From Enhygromyxa salina (GTDB taxonomy: Bacteria > Myxococcota_A > Polyangia > Nannocystales > Nannocystaceae): DNA of 64,000 nt. The position numbers and the translations under genes were made by a program. The DNA lies in NCBI RefSeq assembly GCF_000737335.2, contig NZ_JMCC02000008.1:1-64000 (forward strand), written 5' to 3'. Below the pieces are notes generated by a model that was not told the DNA's origin, ran no database searches, and saw only the letters and a list, made by a program, of their open reading frames with translations. Shown one piece after another: positions 1 to 8,591 of the stretch. The stretch's first letter is position 1; each line of letters begins with the position of its first letter.

Positions 1-232
1 TGACGACCCGGGCCAGGGCTGCGTTCTGGGGGGCCGGGTCGTCGCAGGCGAGCTCGAGCGCGGCCGCGACCGCGTCGCGCTGCGCGTGCTCGACGAGATC
101 CCACCAGACCGGCGGACGCATGCCAAGCTCGTCGAGCAGCGCGGTCGCCAAGCTGCGGATCGCGACGCTGCGAACCTCTGGGTGGTCGGCCGTGGCGTCG
201 CGCAGCGCGGCCGCGAGGGTCAGCTCTGCCAT
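1..232 (-). CDS. HEAT-repeat-like protein, 5' part only
   Basis: The ATG at 232 opens a reading frame that runs off the left edge; about 77 residues are visible. It begins MAELTLAAALRDATADHPEV and continues with alternating amphipathic helices of the kind found in HEAT/armadillo repeats (residues 14-75). The start lies 3 bp after the stop of the delta-prime gene, so the two are probably co-transcribed. The function is unknown; only the helical-repeat look supports the name. Confidence 0.6.
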   Translation of the reverse strand, partial: MAELTLAAALRDATADHPEVRSVAIRSLATALLDELGMRPPVWWDLVEHAQRDAVAAALELACDDPAPQNAALARVV

Positions 233-235
233 GCC

Positions 236-1393
236 CTAAGACCCCAGCGACAGCAGCAGCTGCTCGAAGTTGAGGCGGACGTTGGGGTTGCGCGCCAGGT
301 TGGTCTGAAACTGCTGAATGGTCTGCATGTGGCCAGCCATGCGTGGATCTGTCTGCAGCCGCGGCATCCCGCGCAGGCCCTCGCGGCCGAGCAGGAGCTC
401 GCGCAGGTGCAGCAGCCACAGCTCTGCGAGGCGCCCGGCCATGGCCCGCTGGCGGGCGGGCGTGGCCTTGGAGTCGGACTTGCTGGACTTGGACTTCTTG
501 GACTTCTTCTTGGGCTTGCGCTTGGACTTGACCACGATGACCTCGTCCTCGCCGTCGTCGCCCTCGTCTTGCTCGGCCGAGGGATCTGGGGTCGCGAGCA
601 CGGCGGTATTCCAGGCGGACCACAGCGGCGAGCGGTCGCCAGAGAACACGGCGGGCGGCCCGAGCTCGAGCGCCCGCAAGGTCGCGGCCAGCAGCTCGCG
701 GGTGGGCTCGAGGCTGGGGTCGCGCAGCAGCTCCAGGGCCACGCCGGGGCTCCCATCGGCCAGCGAGATCGCCAGCTCGCGACGCGCGTCGTCGATCGCC
801 TCGGCGCTTGGATCCCGCGCGAGCTCAGCGAGCACGACGGCGCGGGTGTCCGCGAGCGAGAGGCCCTCGAGCGGGATCGTCATGCAGCGGCTCAGGATCG
901 TGTCGAGGATGTCGCTGCGGTTGGCGCCGATCAGCGTCCAGTAGACCCCGGCGCTGGGCTCCTCGATCGACTTGAGCATCGCCGCGGCCGCGCGCGGGTG
1001 CATGCGATCCGCCGGGTCGATGATGATGACGTGGGCGCGGGCCTCGAACGGCGCGTGCTGGCTTCGCAGCGCGACCTCGCGGGCGGGCTCCGCCGCGATC
1101 GTGTTGGTCTTGCCTTGGCCCTCGAGCCGGCGAAGATCGGTGTGCCGGCCGCTGAGCAGCCGGCGGCAGGCGTCACAGCTGCCGCAGCCGCGGGCCGGGG
1201 CCACGTCGCAGATCAGCGCGCAGGCGAGCCCGCGCGCGAGCGTGGCCTTGCCGATCCCGCGCGGACCACAGAACACCAGCCCGTGGTGCAGGCGCTGGCG
1301 CTCGATCGCCCGCGACAGCATGTCCGTGACCCGTGCGTGGCCGACGACGCCCGGGAACCCGTGGTCCTGACTCACCCGCGCAGCGTAGCGCAA
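236..1393 (-). CDS. holB: DNA polymerase III delta-prime subunit / clamp-loader ATPase
   Basis: 385-residue AAA+ clamp-loader protein. Visible features are a Walker A motif GPRGIGKAT at residues 43-51, a zinc-binding Cys cluster (C62, C70, C73, C76), a Walker B-like segment IIIDPADRM in which the usual DEAD is DPAD, the conserved MLKSIEEP segment, and the SRC sensor (ILSRC). In the family, delta-prime is the rigid stator of the loader that opens the beta clamp at the replisome. Near residues 280-310 there is an acidic stretch followed by a very Lys/Ser-rich insert (KSKRKPKKKSKKSKSS) that is not usual in the family. GTG at 1375 is an alternative start giving VSQDHGFPGV. A HEAT-like gene follows 3 bp downstream. 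Confidence 0.85.
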   Translation of the reverse strand: MRYAARVSQDHGFPGVVGHARVTDMLSRAIERQRLHHGLVFCGPRGIGKATLARGLACALICDVAPARGCGSCDACRRLLSGRHTDLRRLEGQGKTNTIAAEPAREVALRSQHAPFEARAHVIIIDPADRMHPRAAAAMLKSIEEPSAGVYWTLIGANRSDILDTILSRCMTIPLEGLSLADTRAVVLAELARDPSAEAIDDARRELAISLADGSPGVALELLRDPSLEPTRELLAATLRALELGPPAVFSGDRSPLWSAWNTAVLATPDPSAEQDEGDDGEDEVIVVKSKRKPKKKSKKSKSSKSDSKATPARQRAMAGRLAELWLLHLRELLLGREGLRGMPRLQTDPRMAGHMQTIQQFQTNLARNPNVRLNFEQLLLSLGS

Positions 1394-1501
1394 GCCTGGT
1401 GCGGGTTGACAGCCGGGTGGCGTTTCGCGGCCGCTTGCGACGCAAAGCGCGGCCGGTCACACTTGAGCGCCAGCCGGCCGCGCCGGCCGCCCGAGACCCC
1501 G

Positions 1502-2218
1502 ATGAGCAGCGAAGACGGCAAACCAGGCCTTTTCACCCGCATGCGCCGCGCGATCTCGTCGTCGGTCAACGACGCGATGGATTCGATCAGCGATCCAGGT
1601 CAGGAGCTCGCGCTGATGCTCGACGACCTCGGCGCCGAGATCAAACAAGCCGAGGCCGACCTCAAGCAAGCGGTGGTCGAGCGCAAAATGATGGAGCGCA
1701 AGATCGCCGAGCTCGACAAGAAGGAGCAAGGCTGGGTCGCGCGGGCGGAGCAGGCCGTCAAGCTCGGCGACGAGACCCTGGCTCGCGCCGCGCTCGAGCG
1801 CAAGGTGGAGATCGGGCAGGAGCGCAGGGACATGCAGACGGGCCTGGTCGAGCAGACCAAGCTGGTAGAGGACATGGGCGATCACATCGCCACATCCAAG
1901 GCCAAGCTCAAGTCGCTCAACCTCCGCCGCGGCACGCTCATGGCTCAGGCCCGCGCGGCCAAGGGGGGCGGCAGCTCGGCGGCTGGGGTCGGCATGGCTC
2001 AGACCTCGCGGATCGACGCGATCGAAGACAAGATCGCCCAGCTCGAGGCCTTCAACGACGTCCACGCCGAGACCTCGCAGGGGCGCGCCGAAGAGGCCCG
2101 AATCGACGCCGAGCTGCGCAAGCTCGAGGGCAGCAGCGAGCTCGACGACGAGCTCGCGGCGCTCAAGGCCAAGATCGCGGGGGAGCGGCCCAAGGCGCTC
2201 AACAAGGGCAAAGACTGA
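1502..2218 (+). CDS. pspA: PspA/IM30 (phage-shock protein A) family protein
   Basis: The ATG at 1502 gives 238 residues. After a short N-terminal amphipathic helix (LFTRMRRAISSSVNDAMDSI) with the typical family phrase ISDPGQEL, almost the whole protein is charged coiled coil, broken by a small Gly/Ser hinge near residue 160. This matches PspA/Vipp1 in length and layout; the family binds and stabilises stressed inner membranes by oligomerising. No pspF, pspB or pspC is adjacent. The frame stays open far upstream of this ATG, but only as GC-rich antisense of the delta-prime gene. The gene diverges from holB across about 110 bp, where a promoter must lie; no convincing -24/-12 element was seen there. 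Confidence 0.85.
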   Translation: MSSEDGKPGLFTRMRRAISSSVNDAMDSISDPGQELALMLDDLGAEIKQAEADLKQAVVERKMMERKIAELDKKEQGWVARAEQAVKLGDETLARAALERKVEIGQERRDMQTGLVEQTKLVEDMGDHIATSKAKLKSLNLRRGTLMAQARAAKGGGSSAAGVGMAQTSRIDAIEDKIAQLEAFNDVHAETSQGRAEEARIDAELRKLEGSSELDDELAALKAKIAGERPKALNKGKD

Positions 2219-2243
2219 TCGCCGCGGCCCTTCTAAACTCCCC

Positions 2244-3899
2244 GTGAGCCTGTCGCCGAGCACGTCCGTCGCCACGCCGCGCTGGCAGCTCGCCGCGCTG
2301 CTCGGCGCCGTCGCGCTGGTGTTGCTGGCCGCGTTCCCCTACTTCGAGCAGGTCCGCAACGCCAACGAGCTCCCGCGCTTGTTGCAGGCGATGAGCCTGG
2401 TCGAGCACGGCGAGTGGGCGATCGATGGGCCGAGTCGGCGCGGCATTCCAACGGGCCCCGACGTCGCGCGCAGCCCGATCGACGATCGGCTGTATCCCAA
2501 CAAGCCACCGGGCGCGAGCGTGGTCGGGGCGGTGGCGTACGTCATCGCGCGGCTCGGCGCCGAGCCGCCGACGCTGCGCGAATTCACCTGGTGGGCGCGG
2601 CTGTTGGCCGGCGTCGTGCCCGTCCTGATCATCGTGGGCTTGGCTTGGGGGCGCCTGCGTCAGTCGTACTCGGCCCCGGTCAGCGCGGCCGCGATCTCGC
2701 TGTTCGTGTTTGGGACGCCGATGTTCGTGTACGCCCGGCTGTTCTACGGCCACGCGCTCGCGGCTTGTCTGTTGTATGCGGGGGTGTTGGCGCTCGAGCG
2801 TGGCGTCGAGCGAGGCTCCTCGCGCGTGGTCGGGGTGGGGGCCGTGCTCGCGTCGGCGGCGATCACCGTCGAGTATGGGGCCGCGTTCGCGGGGCTCCCG
2901 ATCGCGCTCATGTTCGTGTGGCCGATCCTCCGCGATCGGCGGGTCCGCGCGGCGCGGCGCTCGGGCACCACGCTGGCGGCGATCGCCCTTGGCTGCGCGC
3001 TGGTCCCCGTGATCGCGCTGTCGATCTACCAGCGCGCAGCGTTTGGATCTGCGTGGGCAACCGGCTACCACCACGCGGCGGATCCAGGCTTCGCCCAGCT
3101 GCACGGCCAGGGTCTGCTCGGGCTCGGGGCGCCGCGCTGGTCCAACGTCCTCACGCATCTGCTCTCGCCCAACACCGGCCTGTTGGTGTGGTCGCCCTTG
3201 GTCGTGATCGCGTGCGTGGGCCTGGGCGCGCTCGCGTGGCGGCCGGGCCCGACGCGGCGCGAAGCCAGGCTGCACCTGGCGATCTTCGTCGTGGTCGTGT
3301 TCGTGGGGCTGGGGCTGTCGTTCGAAGGCGGGTGGCGGGTTGGACCGCGCTATCTCGTGGTCGCTCTGCCGATGCTGATCCTGGGCATCGCCGAGTACAT
3401 CGCCTGGGGGCTCGAGCTCGACAGCGCGCGGCGGCGCGGCGTGGCGATCGGCCTGCTCGGCGCCGCGGCGAGCTGGTCGTTGATCGCCAATTCGCTCGCC
3501 GCCACCCTGTGGCCGCACCTGGATCCAACCAACATCGCCGAGCCCTTCGGCGCTGTATTGCTGCCCCTGTGGCGGGATGGCTTCGGCCCCTATGGCATCC
3601 CCACCTGGTTTCGCGGCGGTCTGACCTTCACGCTGGCCCTGCCGATCGCCGTGGGGCTGGGCGGGCTCGGATGGGCGCTGCTGCGCGGGCACGAGCGGCC
3701 ACGCGCGGCCCTGTTGCTGAGCTTCGCGCTCGGGGCGGGGCTCGGCGCGCTGGTGCCAACGGTAGCGATTCCACGCTCGGTCCAGGCTCACCCCAAGACC
3801 GAGCGCAATCTGAACTACATCGAAAAGGTCTACGAGCCCCGGGTCCACGCCGGCAAGCGCACCCCGGGTCGCAGCAAGGACTTGGCCAGCCCTACTTGA
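2244..3899 (+). CDS. Multi-pass membrane protein, GT-C glycosyltransferase-like
   Basis: 551 residues from a GTG start at 2244, only 25 bp after pspA. The N-terminus carries a hydrophobic helix (residues 16-32), then a soluble loop with RSPIDDRLYPNKPPG resembling the periplasmic loops of dolichol-phosphate-mannose-type (PMT/ArnT-like) transferases, followed by about nine further membrane helices. A short C-terminal tail contains HPKTERNLNYIEKVYEP. It most likely acts on a lipid-linked sugar in the cytoplasmic membrane, but the acceptor cannot be read from sequence. A 144-bp piece of this gene (2799-2942) recurs inverted at 47110-47253. Its 3' end overlaps the convergent gene by 8 bp. Confidence 0.6.
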   Translation: MSLSPSTSVATPRWQLAALLGAVALVLLAAFPYFEQVRNANELPRLLQAMSLVEHGEWAIDGPSRRGIPTGPDVARSPIDDRLYPNKPPGASVVGAVAYVIARLGAEPPTLREFTWWARLLAGVVPVLIIVGLAWGRLRQSYSAPVSAAAISLFVFGTPMFVYARLFYGHALAACLLYAGVLALERGVERGSSRVVGVGAVLASAAITVEYGAAFAGLPIALMFVWPILRDRRVRAARRSGTTLAAIALGCALVPVIALSIYQRAAFGSAWATGYHHAADPGFAQLHGQGLLGLGAPRWSNVLTHLLSPNTGLLVWSPLVVIACVGLGALAWRPGPTRREARLHLAIFVVVVFVGLGLSFEGGWRVGPRYLVVALPMLILGIAEYIAWGLELDSARRRGVAIGLLGAAASWSLIANSLAATLWPHLDPTNIAEPFGAVLLPLWRDGFGPYGIPTWFRGGLTFTLALPIAVGLGGLGWALLRGHERPRAALLLSFALGAGLGALVPTVAIPRSVQAHPKTERNLNYIEKVYEPRVHAGKRTPGRSKDLASPT

Positions 3900-4467
3900 A
3901 CAGGTTGCCGCCCAGCGGATCGTCGCTGTCGCCGGGATCGATCTTTTCTTTGTCGTCACGCGAGGTGTCTTCGCGCTCGAACTTGGTCGGGATGAAGGTC
4001 AAGGCGATCGCCAGCTTGCCGTCTTGGGTCCACAGCGACTGGCGCTTGCGCACCGGGTACGTGTCTTTGTAGGGCGCGATGACGGCCATGCCGTCGCGCT
4101 CGTAGGCCAAGGTGACCTCGAGCTTCTTGTCGCCCTCTTCACCCGAGGCGTTGAGCGTGAGCGCGTGGTGGTGGTCGGCGCCGTCGAACTCGAAGCGCCA
4201 CTCGTTGCCGAAGCTACGCATCTCGCCGCGATGCTTGACGACGGTGCCGTCTTCCATGCGCACTTCTATCTTGACGCGCGCGCCGTAGTCATAGGTCTGC
4301 TCTTCACTGTCTGATCCGTCTTCGCCGTTCTGTGCCGCCGCCTGAACCTGAGTGGGGGAGACCAGGGGCGCGACCAGAGCGAGCGGGAGGACCAGAGGAA
4401 GGACTCGTACGATCCGATCCAAGGTATTCACGGTCACCCATTTTACACATGGCACCCCGCGCATCAA
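3892..4467 (-). CDS. Exported protein of unknown function
   Basis: 191 residues from the ATG at 4467. A signal peptide is visible as a hydrophobic run (VLPLVLPLALVAPLVS) ending at an AAA-type cleavage site near residue 46. GTG at 4431 (VNTLDRIVRV) would give a more normal signal-peptide length and may be the true start. The mature part is polar, rich in beta-strand-like segments (VKIEVRMEDGTVVKHRGEM) and ends in an acidic Asp/Gly tail. No known domain was recognised. It lies 30 bp downstream of the aldehyde dehydrogenase on the same strand and overlaps the convergent membrane protein gene by 8 bp. Confidence 0.7.
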   Translation of the reverse strand: MMRGVPCVKWVTVNTLDRIVRVLPLVLPLALVAPLVSPTQVQAAAQNGEDGSDSEEQTYDYGARVKIEVRMEDGTVVKHRGEMRSFGNEWRFEFDGADHHHALTLNASGEEGDKKLEVTLAYERDGMAVIAPYKDTYPVRKRQSLWTQDGKLAIALTFIPTKFEREDTSRDDKEKIDPGDSDDPLGGNLFK

Positions 4468-4497
4468 GTCAAATGGCTAACCAATATGGCCCCCCAG

Positions 4498-5976
4498 TCA
4501 GTTTCCGATCAGGAACTGGATCAGGCGGCGCTTGAGCGCCCCGTCGTAGGGTGGGGCGACGAGGTGCATCAGGTTGGGTCGCAGCTGCCGGTACACGGCC
4601 TTTTGATGGCTGAACGTCAAGAACCCCTCGCGTGCGTGATACTGGCCCATGCCGCTGTGGCCGACGCCGCCGAAGGGCAGCTCGTCTTGGGCAAAGTGCA
4701 CGGCGGTCGCGTTGATCGACAGCGCGCCCGAGACCACGCGCCGACCAAAGCGATCGATCGTCTTCGCCGACTCGCTGTACACGTAGGCCGCGAGCGGGCG
4801 TGGGTGGGCGTTGATGTAGTCGATCGCCTCGTCGAGATCTGTATAGGTCTTGATCGGCAGCAGCGGGCCGAAGATCTCGTCTTGCATGACGCGCATCGAG
4901 TCGTCGACGTCGAGCAGCAGCGTCAGCGGGATCTTGTTGGCCTCCGCGAAGCGCTCGGGCGACTCGTCACCGGGGTTGATCTCGAGCAGCGTGGCGCCCT
5001 TTTCCCGGGCGTCTTCGAGGTAGCCCAGCAGCCGCTCGCGATGGCGCGCGTTGATGATCGCCGTGTACTCGCTGTTGTCCGCCAGCCGCGGGTACATGCT
5101 CGCGGCCTGGGTGCGGATCTGCTGGACGACGTCGTCGACCTTCGAGCTGTGGACCAGCAGGTAGTCCGGCGCGATGCAGGTCTGGCCGGCGTTGTAGAGC
5201 TTGCCCAGCAGCAGCGAGCCTACCCCTGCGCCAAATTTGGCGTCGCGGTCGATCAGCGCGGGCGACTTGCCGCCGAGCTCGAGGGTCACGGGCACCAGGT
5301 GTTCGCTCGCGGCCCGCATGACCAGCCGACCAATGCTGGTTGAGCCGGTGAACAACAGGTGATCGAAGGCCAGCGAAGAGAACGCCTGGGCGACCTCGAC
5401 CCCGCCCGTGCACACGGTGACGTGCTCGGGGGTGAAGCTCTTGGCGATCAGCTCGGCCAGCAGCGCCGAGGTCTTTGGCGTCAGCTCCGAGGGCTTGATC
5501 ATCACGCGGTTGCCAGCCGCGAGCGCGGCCGCGAGCGGACCGAGCGACAGCGACACCGGGTAGTTCCAGGGCGCGATCACACCGATCACGCCAAGCGGCA
5601 CGTACTCGACCCGCGCCAGCGACGGCCAGGTGGCCCAGTGGGTGCTGCGTCGGCTTGGTCGCATCCAGCTGCGCAGGCACTTGATCGCGTGGCGAATGCT
5701 GAACACGGTCGGCATGATCTCGACCCGCAGCGTCTCGTCGGTCGAGCGGCCGGCTCCGTCGGCTCCGTCGGCTCCAAAGTCGACGGCGATCGCTGCGGCG
5801 ATCCGATCTTGATTGTCCAGCACCAGGCGCAGCAGCAGCTCGAGGTGATGACGCCGCACCCGGTAGCCCGGCGGGCCCTCGTTCATGAAGGCGGCGCGCT
5901 GCAGCTCGAGGGTCGAGTTCAGCTGCTCGGCGGTGATCGACGGTGGGGACTCGCGGCGCAGTGCTTGCACGGACAT
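4498..5976 (-). CDS. Aldehyde dehydrogenase, coniferyl-aldehyde-dehydrogenase-like
   Basis: 492 residues from the ATG at 5976 (MSVQALRRES). It has the NAD(P)-dependent aldehyde dehydrogenase landmarks: the APWNYPVSLSLGPLAAALAA cofactor segment, LELGGKSP with the general-base Glu, and NAGQTCIAPDY with the catalytic Cys. The short N-terminus, the C-terminal LPFGGVGHSGMGQYHAREGF segment and the membrane-leaning tail are like the coniferyl/fatty aldehyde dehydrogenase group, which oxidises aldehydes to acids. The open frame extends 54 codons upstream, but that part is Arg/Pro-rich and not family-like. The substrate cannot be decided from sequence; fatty aldehydes are an equally good guess. Confidence 0.85.
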   Translation of the reverse strand: MSVQALRRESPPSITAEQLNSTLELQRAAFMNEGPPGYRVRRHHLELLLRLVLDNQDRIAAAIAVDFGADGADGAGRSTDETLRVEIMPTVFSIRHAIKCLRSWMRPSRRSTHWATWPSLARVEYVPLGVIGVIAPWNYPVSLSLGPLAAALAAGNRVMIKPSELTPKTSALLAELIAKSFTPEHVTVCTGGVEVAQAFSSLAFDHLLFTGSTSIGRLVMRAASEHLVPVTLELGGKSPALIDRDAKFGAGVGSLLLGKLYNAGQTCIAPDYLLVHSSKVDDVVQQIRTQAASMYPRLADNSEYTAIINARHRERLLGYLEDAREKGATLLEINPGDESPERFAEANKIPLTLLLDVDDSMRVMQDEIFGPLLPIKTYTDLDEAIDYINAHPRPLAAYVYSESAKTIDRFGRRVVSGALSINATAVHFAQDELPFGGVGHSGMGQYHAREGFLTFSHQKAVYRQLRPNLMHLVAPPYDGALKRRLIQFLIGN

Positions 5977-6258
5977 GGGACCTCTGACGGCGGCTGACGG
6001 GCCAGCGCCGCGATGGTGGCACGGACCCAAGGTCGACGCAAAACGGTGTTCGGCGGGCGCAGCGGCGAGTTCAGTCGGCGGGCCGCGCGAGCGCTGCCGA
6101 AGGCCGGCGACGTGTCGAGTCACCCGGCGGACCCCCAACGGTGGCCTCGCCGTCTTCGCCGGCGATGCACCCGATCGAGATAGGGGTGCCAGCGCCGCTG
6201 ATCAGTGGCGGATTCCTCAACCGTGGCCCCACGCGTCGGTATTTATGCGCGGACAATC

Positions 6259-6897
6259 ATGCTCGCCGCACCGATCCAGGCACGACCCCCATTCGGCTCG
6301 GACCGCGGACCACTCCCGGCGAGCGCGGCCCCGTTCGGATCAAACCTCGGCCGACACACCTACGACGTGTTCGCTGGCGGCATCGTCGAGTGGCGGCAGG
6401 TCGATCTGCCCGAGGGCGCCGTCGAAGTCCTGCGCGGGGCGAGGAACCTCGCCTCGTCGGACTTCTGGACCACGTGCCGGTCGCAGTGGGACGGGGGAGA
6501 GTTCCTGCCAAACTGCTTCTACGAGGGCTTCGCGGCGTGCATGGTGTTTGCGAGCGAGGAGCAGGCCTGCGGCGACGATTCGGGCACAGGCACGGGTGAG
6601 GACCCGCCGATCGAGGAGCTACCCGAGTGGCCCGATGGTGGCCAGTACTCGGGGCCGTGCAACTCGATAGGGGAGTGCGCCGGGTTTGGAGGGGGACAGG
6701 CAGTGACCTGCGTCGGCGAGACTCGGACCTGCACGACGGGCTGCTTTGACGCGTCCGAGTGCGACCCTGCCCCAAACGGCGACGCCGTACCCGTGTGCGT
6801 CGATGGAGCGATCGGTGCCTGCCATCTCGACTGCTCGGGGGGCCAGACTTGCCCGAGCGGGATGTCCTGCACCGCGGGACTGTGCGGCTGGCCCTGA
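6259..6897 (+). CDS. Cys-rich protein with repeat-derived N-terminus
   Basis: 212 residues from the ATG at 6259; GTG at 6205 is an alternative. The first ~30 residues are encoded by the dispersed repeat and contain no signal peptide. The remainder is Cys-rich and of the kind common in secreted myxobacterial lipoproteins: DFWTTCRSQWDGGEFLPNC, an acidic linker (ACGDDSGTGTGEDPP), then a C-terminal module with about 14 cysteines ending SCTAGLCGWP. I infer that the repeat has replaced an original signal peptide and lipobox, so the gene may be non-functional or mislocalised. The adhesion/scaffold-like look does not assign a function. Confidence 0.5.
   Translation: MLAAPIQARPPFGSDRGPLPASAAPFGSNLGRHTYDVFAGGIVEWRQVDLPEGAVEVLRGARNLASSDFWTTCRSQWDGGEFLPNCFYEGFAACMVFASEEQACGDDSGTGTGEDPPIEELPEWPDGGQYSGPCNSIGECAGFGGGQAVTCVGETRTCTTGCFDASECDPAPNGDAVPVCVDGAIGACHLDCSGGQTCPSGMSCTAGLCGWP
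6302..6352 (-). repeat. Dispersed GC-rich repeat, copy A
   Basis: Read on the minus strand, this 51-bp block matches 45138-45188 at about 47 of 51 positions (core GATCCGAACGGGGCCGCGCT). A second, weaker unit continues to about 6281. The repeat is translated in frame as the N-terminus of the ORF at 6259-6897 (FGSDRGPLPASAAPFGSN). The same repeat abuts the truncated helicase near 45.1 kb. Confidence 0.75.
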
Positions 6898-6965
6898 TTC
6901 GTCGGTCGCGCGCTCGTCACCCTAACCAGGTCGTCCTCTGTTGTTGCGGATGACCAGCTGAGGTC

Positions 6966-7550
6966 CTAAGCAAGCCGACGCATACGCACGCGCTCGAGGG
7001 TCACCCCGAGACTCAAGCCAAGCCCCAGGCACGCGAGCGTCAGCGCCCACGATCGATCACGCTTGGGCGCAGGCGGCTCGGGACGCGGTCGCAGCCACAC
7101 GTGGATCTGATTGGGCGCCAGCTCCGGAACGATCGCCCCGGCCAGCTCGGCGACCTCGGCCTCGAGTTGTTCAACGGAGGCGTCGGTGTGGGCAGGGGGC
7201 TGCGCGACCACGACCGCGCTGCCGTGCTCGGCTCGCAGCTCGAGATCCACGTGAACGGGGCCAAACTCCAACAGCTCGAGCGCGGTCGTGAGCTCGCCAG
7301 CGAGCGCCAACTCGCGACGGATACGCTCGCCCTCGCGGGTGGGAACCAGGCTCGCATCGGCGAACAGGCTGCGCTTGTCGGCCCGGCGTCGCTCCTGGAC
7401 CGGGCGGGCCGGCGCCTCACAGCCAACGCTGAGAACCACCAGCGCAGTCATCAAGGTCCAGCTGCAGATCCTAGTGACGCGGCACACGGACGCAGCTTCG
7501 AGCAGATGCCGCGCATCACCAAGAAACCGACCAACCCGAGCCGAAACCAT
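6966..7550 (-). CDS. SctJ/FliF-like (YscJ family) lipoprotein, truncated form
   Basis: 194 residues. A lipobox LSVGC puts the lipidated Cys at residue 44; GTG at 7487 (VCRVTRICSW) would give a normal-length signal. The segment ERIRRELALAGELTTALELL, then FGPVHVDLEL, SAVVVAQPP, a helix SVEQLEAEVAELAGAIVPELAPNQIHV and a C-terminal membrane helix (LTLACLGLGLSLGVTL) follow the order of the second ring-building domain plus TM helix of YscJ/SctJ. That family forms the inner-membrane ring of type III secretion. The usual first domain is absent, so the protein is shorter than the family's ~240-270 residues. It starts directly at the stop of the sigma gene. The family call rests on pattern only. Confidence 0.55.
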   Translation of the reverse strand: MVSARVGRFLGDARHLLEAASVCRVTRICSWTLMTALVVLSVGCEAPARPVQERRRADKRSLFADASLVPTREGERIRRELALAGELTTALELLEFGPVHVDLELRAEHGSAVVVAQPPAHTDASVEQLEAEVAELAGAIVPELAPNQIHVWLRPRPEPPAPKRDRSWALTLACLGLGLSLGVTLERVRMRRLA

Positions 7551-8258
7551 TCACGACGAAGGCATCCACTCTTGGGCGCGGGCCCGCTTGGCCAGTCGCG
7601 CCAGCAGCTTGGCGTGGCGCCGCGAGATCGTGGCGATGCTGGTCCCGAGCCGCTCGGCGAGCTCCTGCATCGTGGTGTCCTTCGTGTACAGGCCCTCGAT
7701 GATCAGCCGCTCGTCCGGCTCGAGCTCGCTGACGAGGCTCCACATCCGGGCGCGCGCGTCGGCGTCGAGCAGCAGCTGCTCGGGATCTGGATCTTCGGCG
7801 GTGGCGGCCGCGTCGCCGAGGCTGATCGGCTCGGAGAGCCGGACCGAGATCACCGCCCGCCGGACCAACTCCCGGGCCGACTCGACCCGCTCCTCCAAGG
7901 TCTGACGCTGGCCGGCGGCTCGCTGTGCGTCTTGATCTTCGGCGGCTTGGGCCAGCAGCGCTTGCGTGGTGGCCAGTCGTCGCAGCGCCCGCTGCTTCTT
8001 GCGGCGACCGGGCGTGCGCTTGCGGATCTCGTCGATCATGGCCCCGTGGACCCGGTAGTTGGCGAAGGTCGCGAAGCTGGCCGGGCTCGATGGGTCGTAG
8101 CGCATCGCCGAGCGAACCAACGCCTCATTGCCAATGCTCTCGAGCTCTTCGACGCTCATGACGCCGACGCTGTGAGACACACGCCGCGCGATCGTCTGGA
8201 CGAGGGCGGCGTGGCGCTCGACCCTCGCGGCCTGCTCGTCGTTCAACGGCGGGCTCAT
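7551..8258 (-). CDS. RNA polymerase sigma factor, FliA/WhiG (sigma-28) type
   Basis: 235 residues. Region 2 is recognised by MSVEELESIGNEALVRSAMRYDPSSPASFATFANYRVHGAMIDEIRK, split here as the helix VEELESIGNEALVRSA and the sigma-28-type phrase FATFANYRVHGAMIDEIRK. Region 4 is ELEPDERLIIEGLYTKDTT followed by the HTH QELAERLGTSIATISRRHAKL. The family directs transcription of motility, secretion or developmental genes. Its neighbours are a PilZ protein 9 bp upstream and the SctJ-like lipoprotein directly downstream, so it may control a secretion or flagellum-derived system encoded elsewhere. No anti-sigma gene is visible beside it. Confidence 0.85.
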   Translation of the reverse strand: MSPPLNDEQAARVERHAALVQTIARRVSHSVGVMSVEELESIGNEALVRSAMRYDPSSPASFATFANYRVHGAMIDEIRKRTPGRRKKQRALRRLATTQALLAQAAEDQDAQRAAGQRQTLEERVESARELVRRAVISVRLSEPISLGDAAATAEDPDPEQLLLDADARARMWSLVSELEPDERLIIEGLYTKDTTMQELAERLGTSIATISRRHAKLLARLAKRARAQEWMPSS

Positions 8259-8267
8259 GCGGGGCTC

Positions 8268-8591
8268 CTAGCCTTGGTAGCGGGTCTGGGTCTCGCGCAG
8301 GTGCTTGCGCAACGCCCACTTTTGCTCGTCCGTGATGTCATGGAAGCGCACGCCCATGTCGCGCTCGGTGGCCCGCACGACCACCCCGCCGACGGGGATG
8401 CTCGCGTTGCTTGTCTGAAAGTCGAGGACCAGCTGCAGCTCGCGACCTTCTGGCTCCCAGGCCGGCGCGGCGAACCGGCAGCCGCCCAGCGAGATGTCGT
8501 CGAGGGGATGCGCGAGCATGACCTCGTCACCGATGACATCGGCGCTCACGTTGAGCCGCAGGCGAGGGTGGACGCGGGCCTCGTCACTCAC
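8268..8591 (-). CDS. PilZ-domain protein, candidate cyclic-di-GMP binder
   Basis: 107 residues forming a single PilZ domain. The RxxxR motif is RVHPRLR (residues 6-12) and the second binding motif is DDISLGGCRF (D/N-x-S-x-x-G), so both c-di-GMP motifs are present. The C-terminal GVRFHDITDEQKWALRKHL is the usual closing strand and helix. It is probably the first gene of a three-gene unit with the sigma factor and the SctJ-like lipoprotein, which would connect second-messenger sensing to that module. Confidence 0.85.
   Translation of the reverse strand: MSDEARVHPRLRLNVSADVIGDEVMLAHPLDDISLGGCRFAAPAWEPEGRELQLVLDFQTSNASIPVGGVVVRATERDMGVRFHDITDEQKWALRKHLRETQTRYQG

Noticed and set aside
86..1501. 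Long in-frame extension upstream of pspA
   Set aside because: It is the antisense of holB; the PspA family starts at the ATG at 1502.
2199..3959. 586-codon minus-strand frame
   Set aside because: Antisense to the membrane protein gene, Arg/Gln/Pro-rich without structure.
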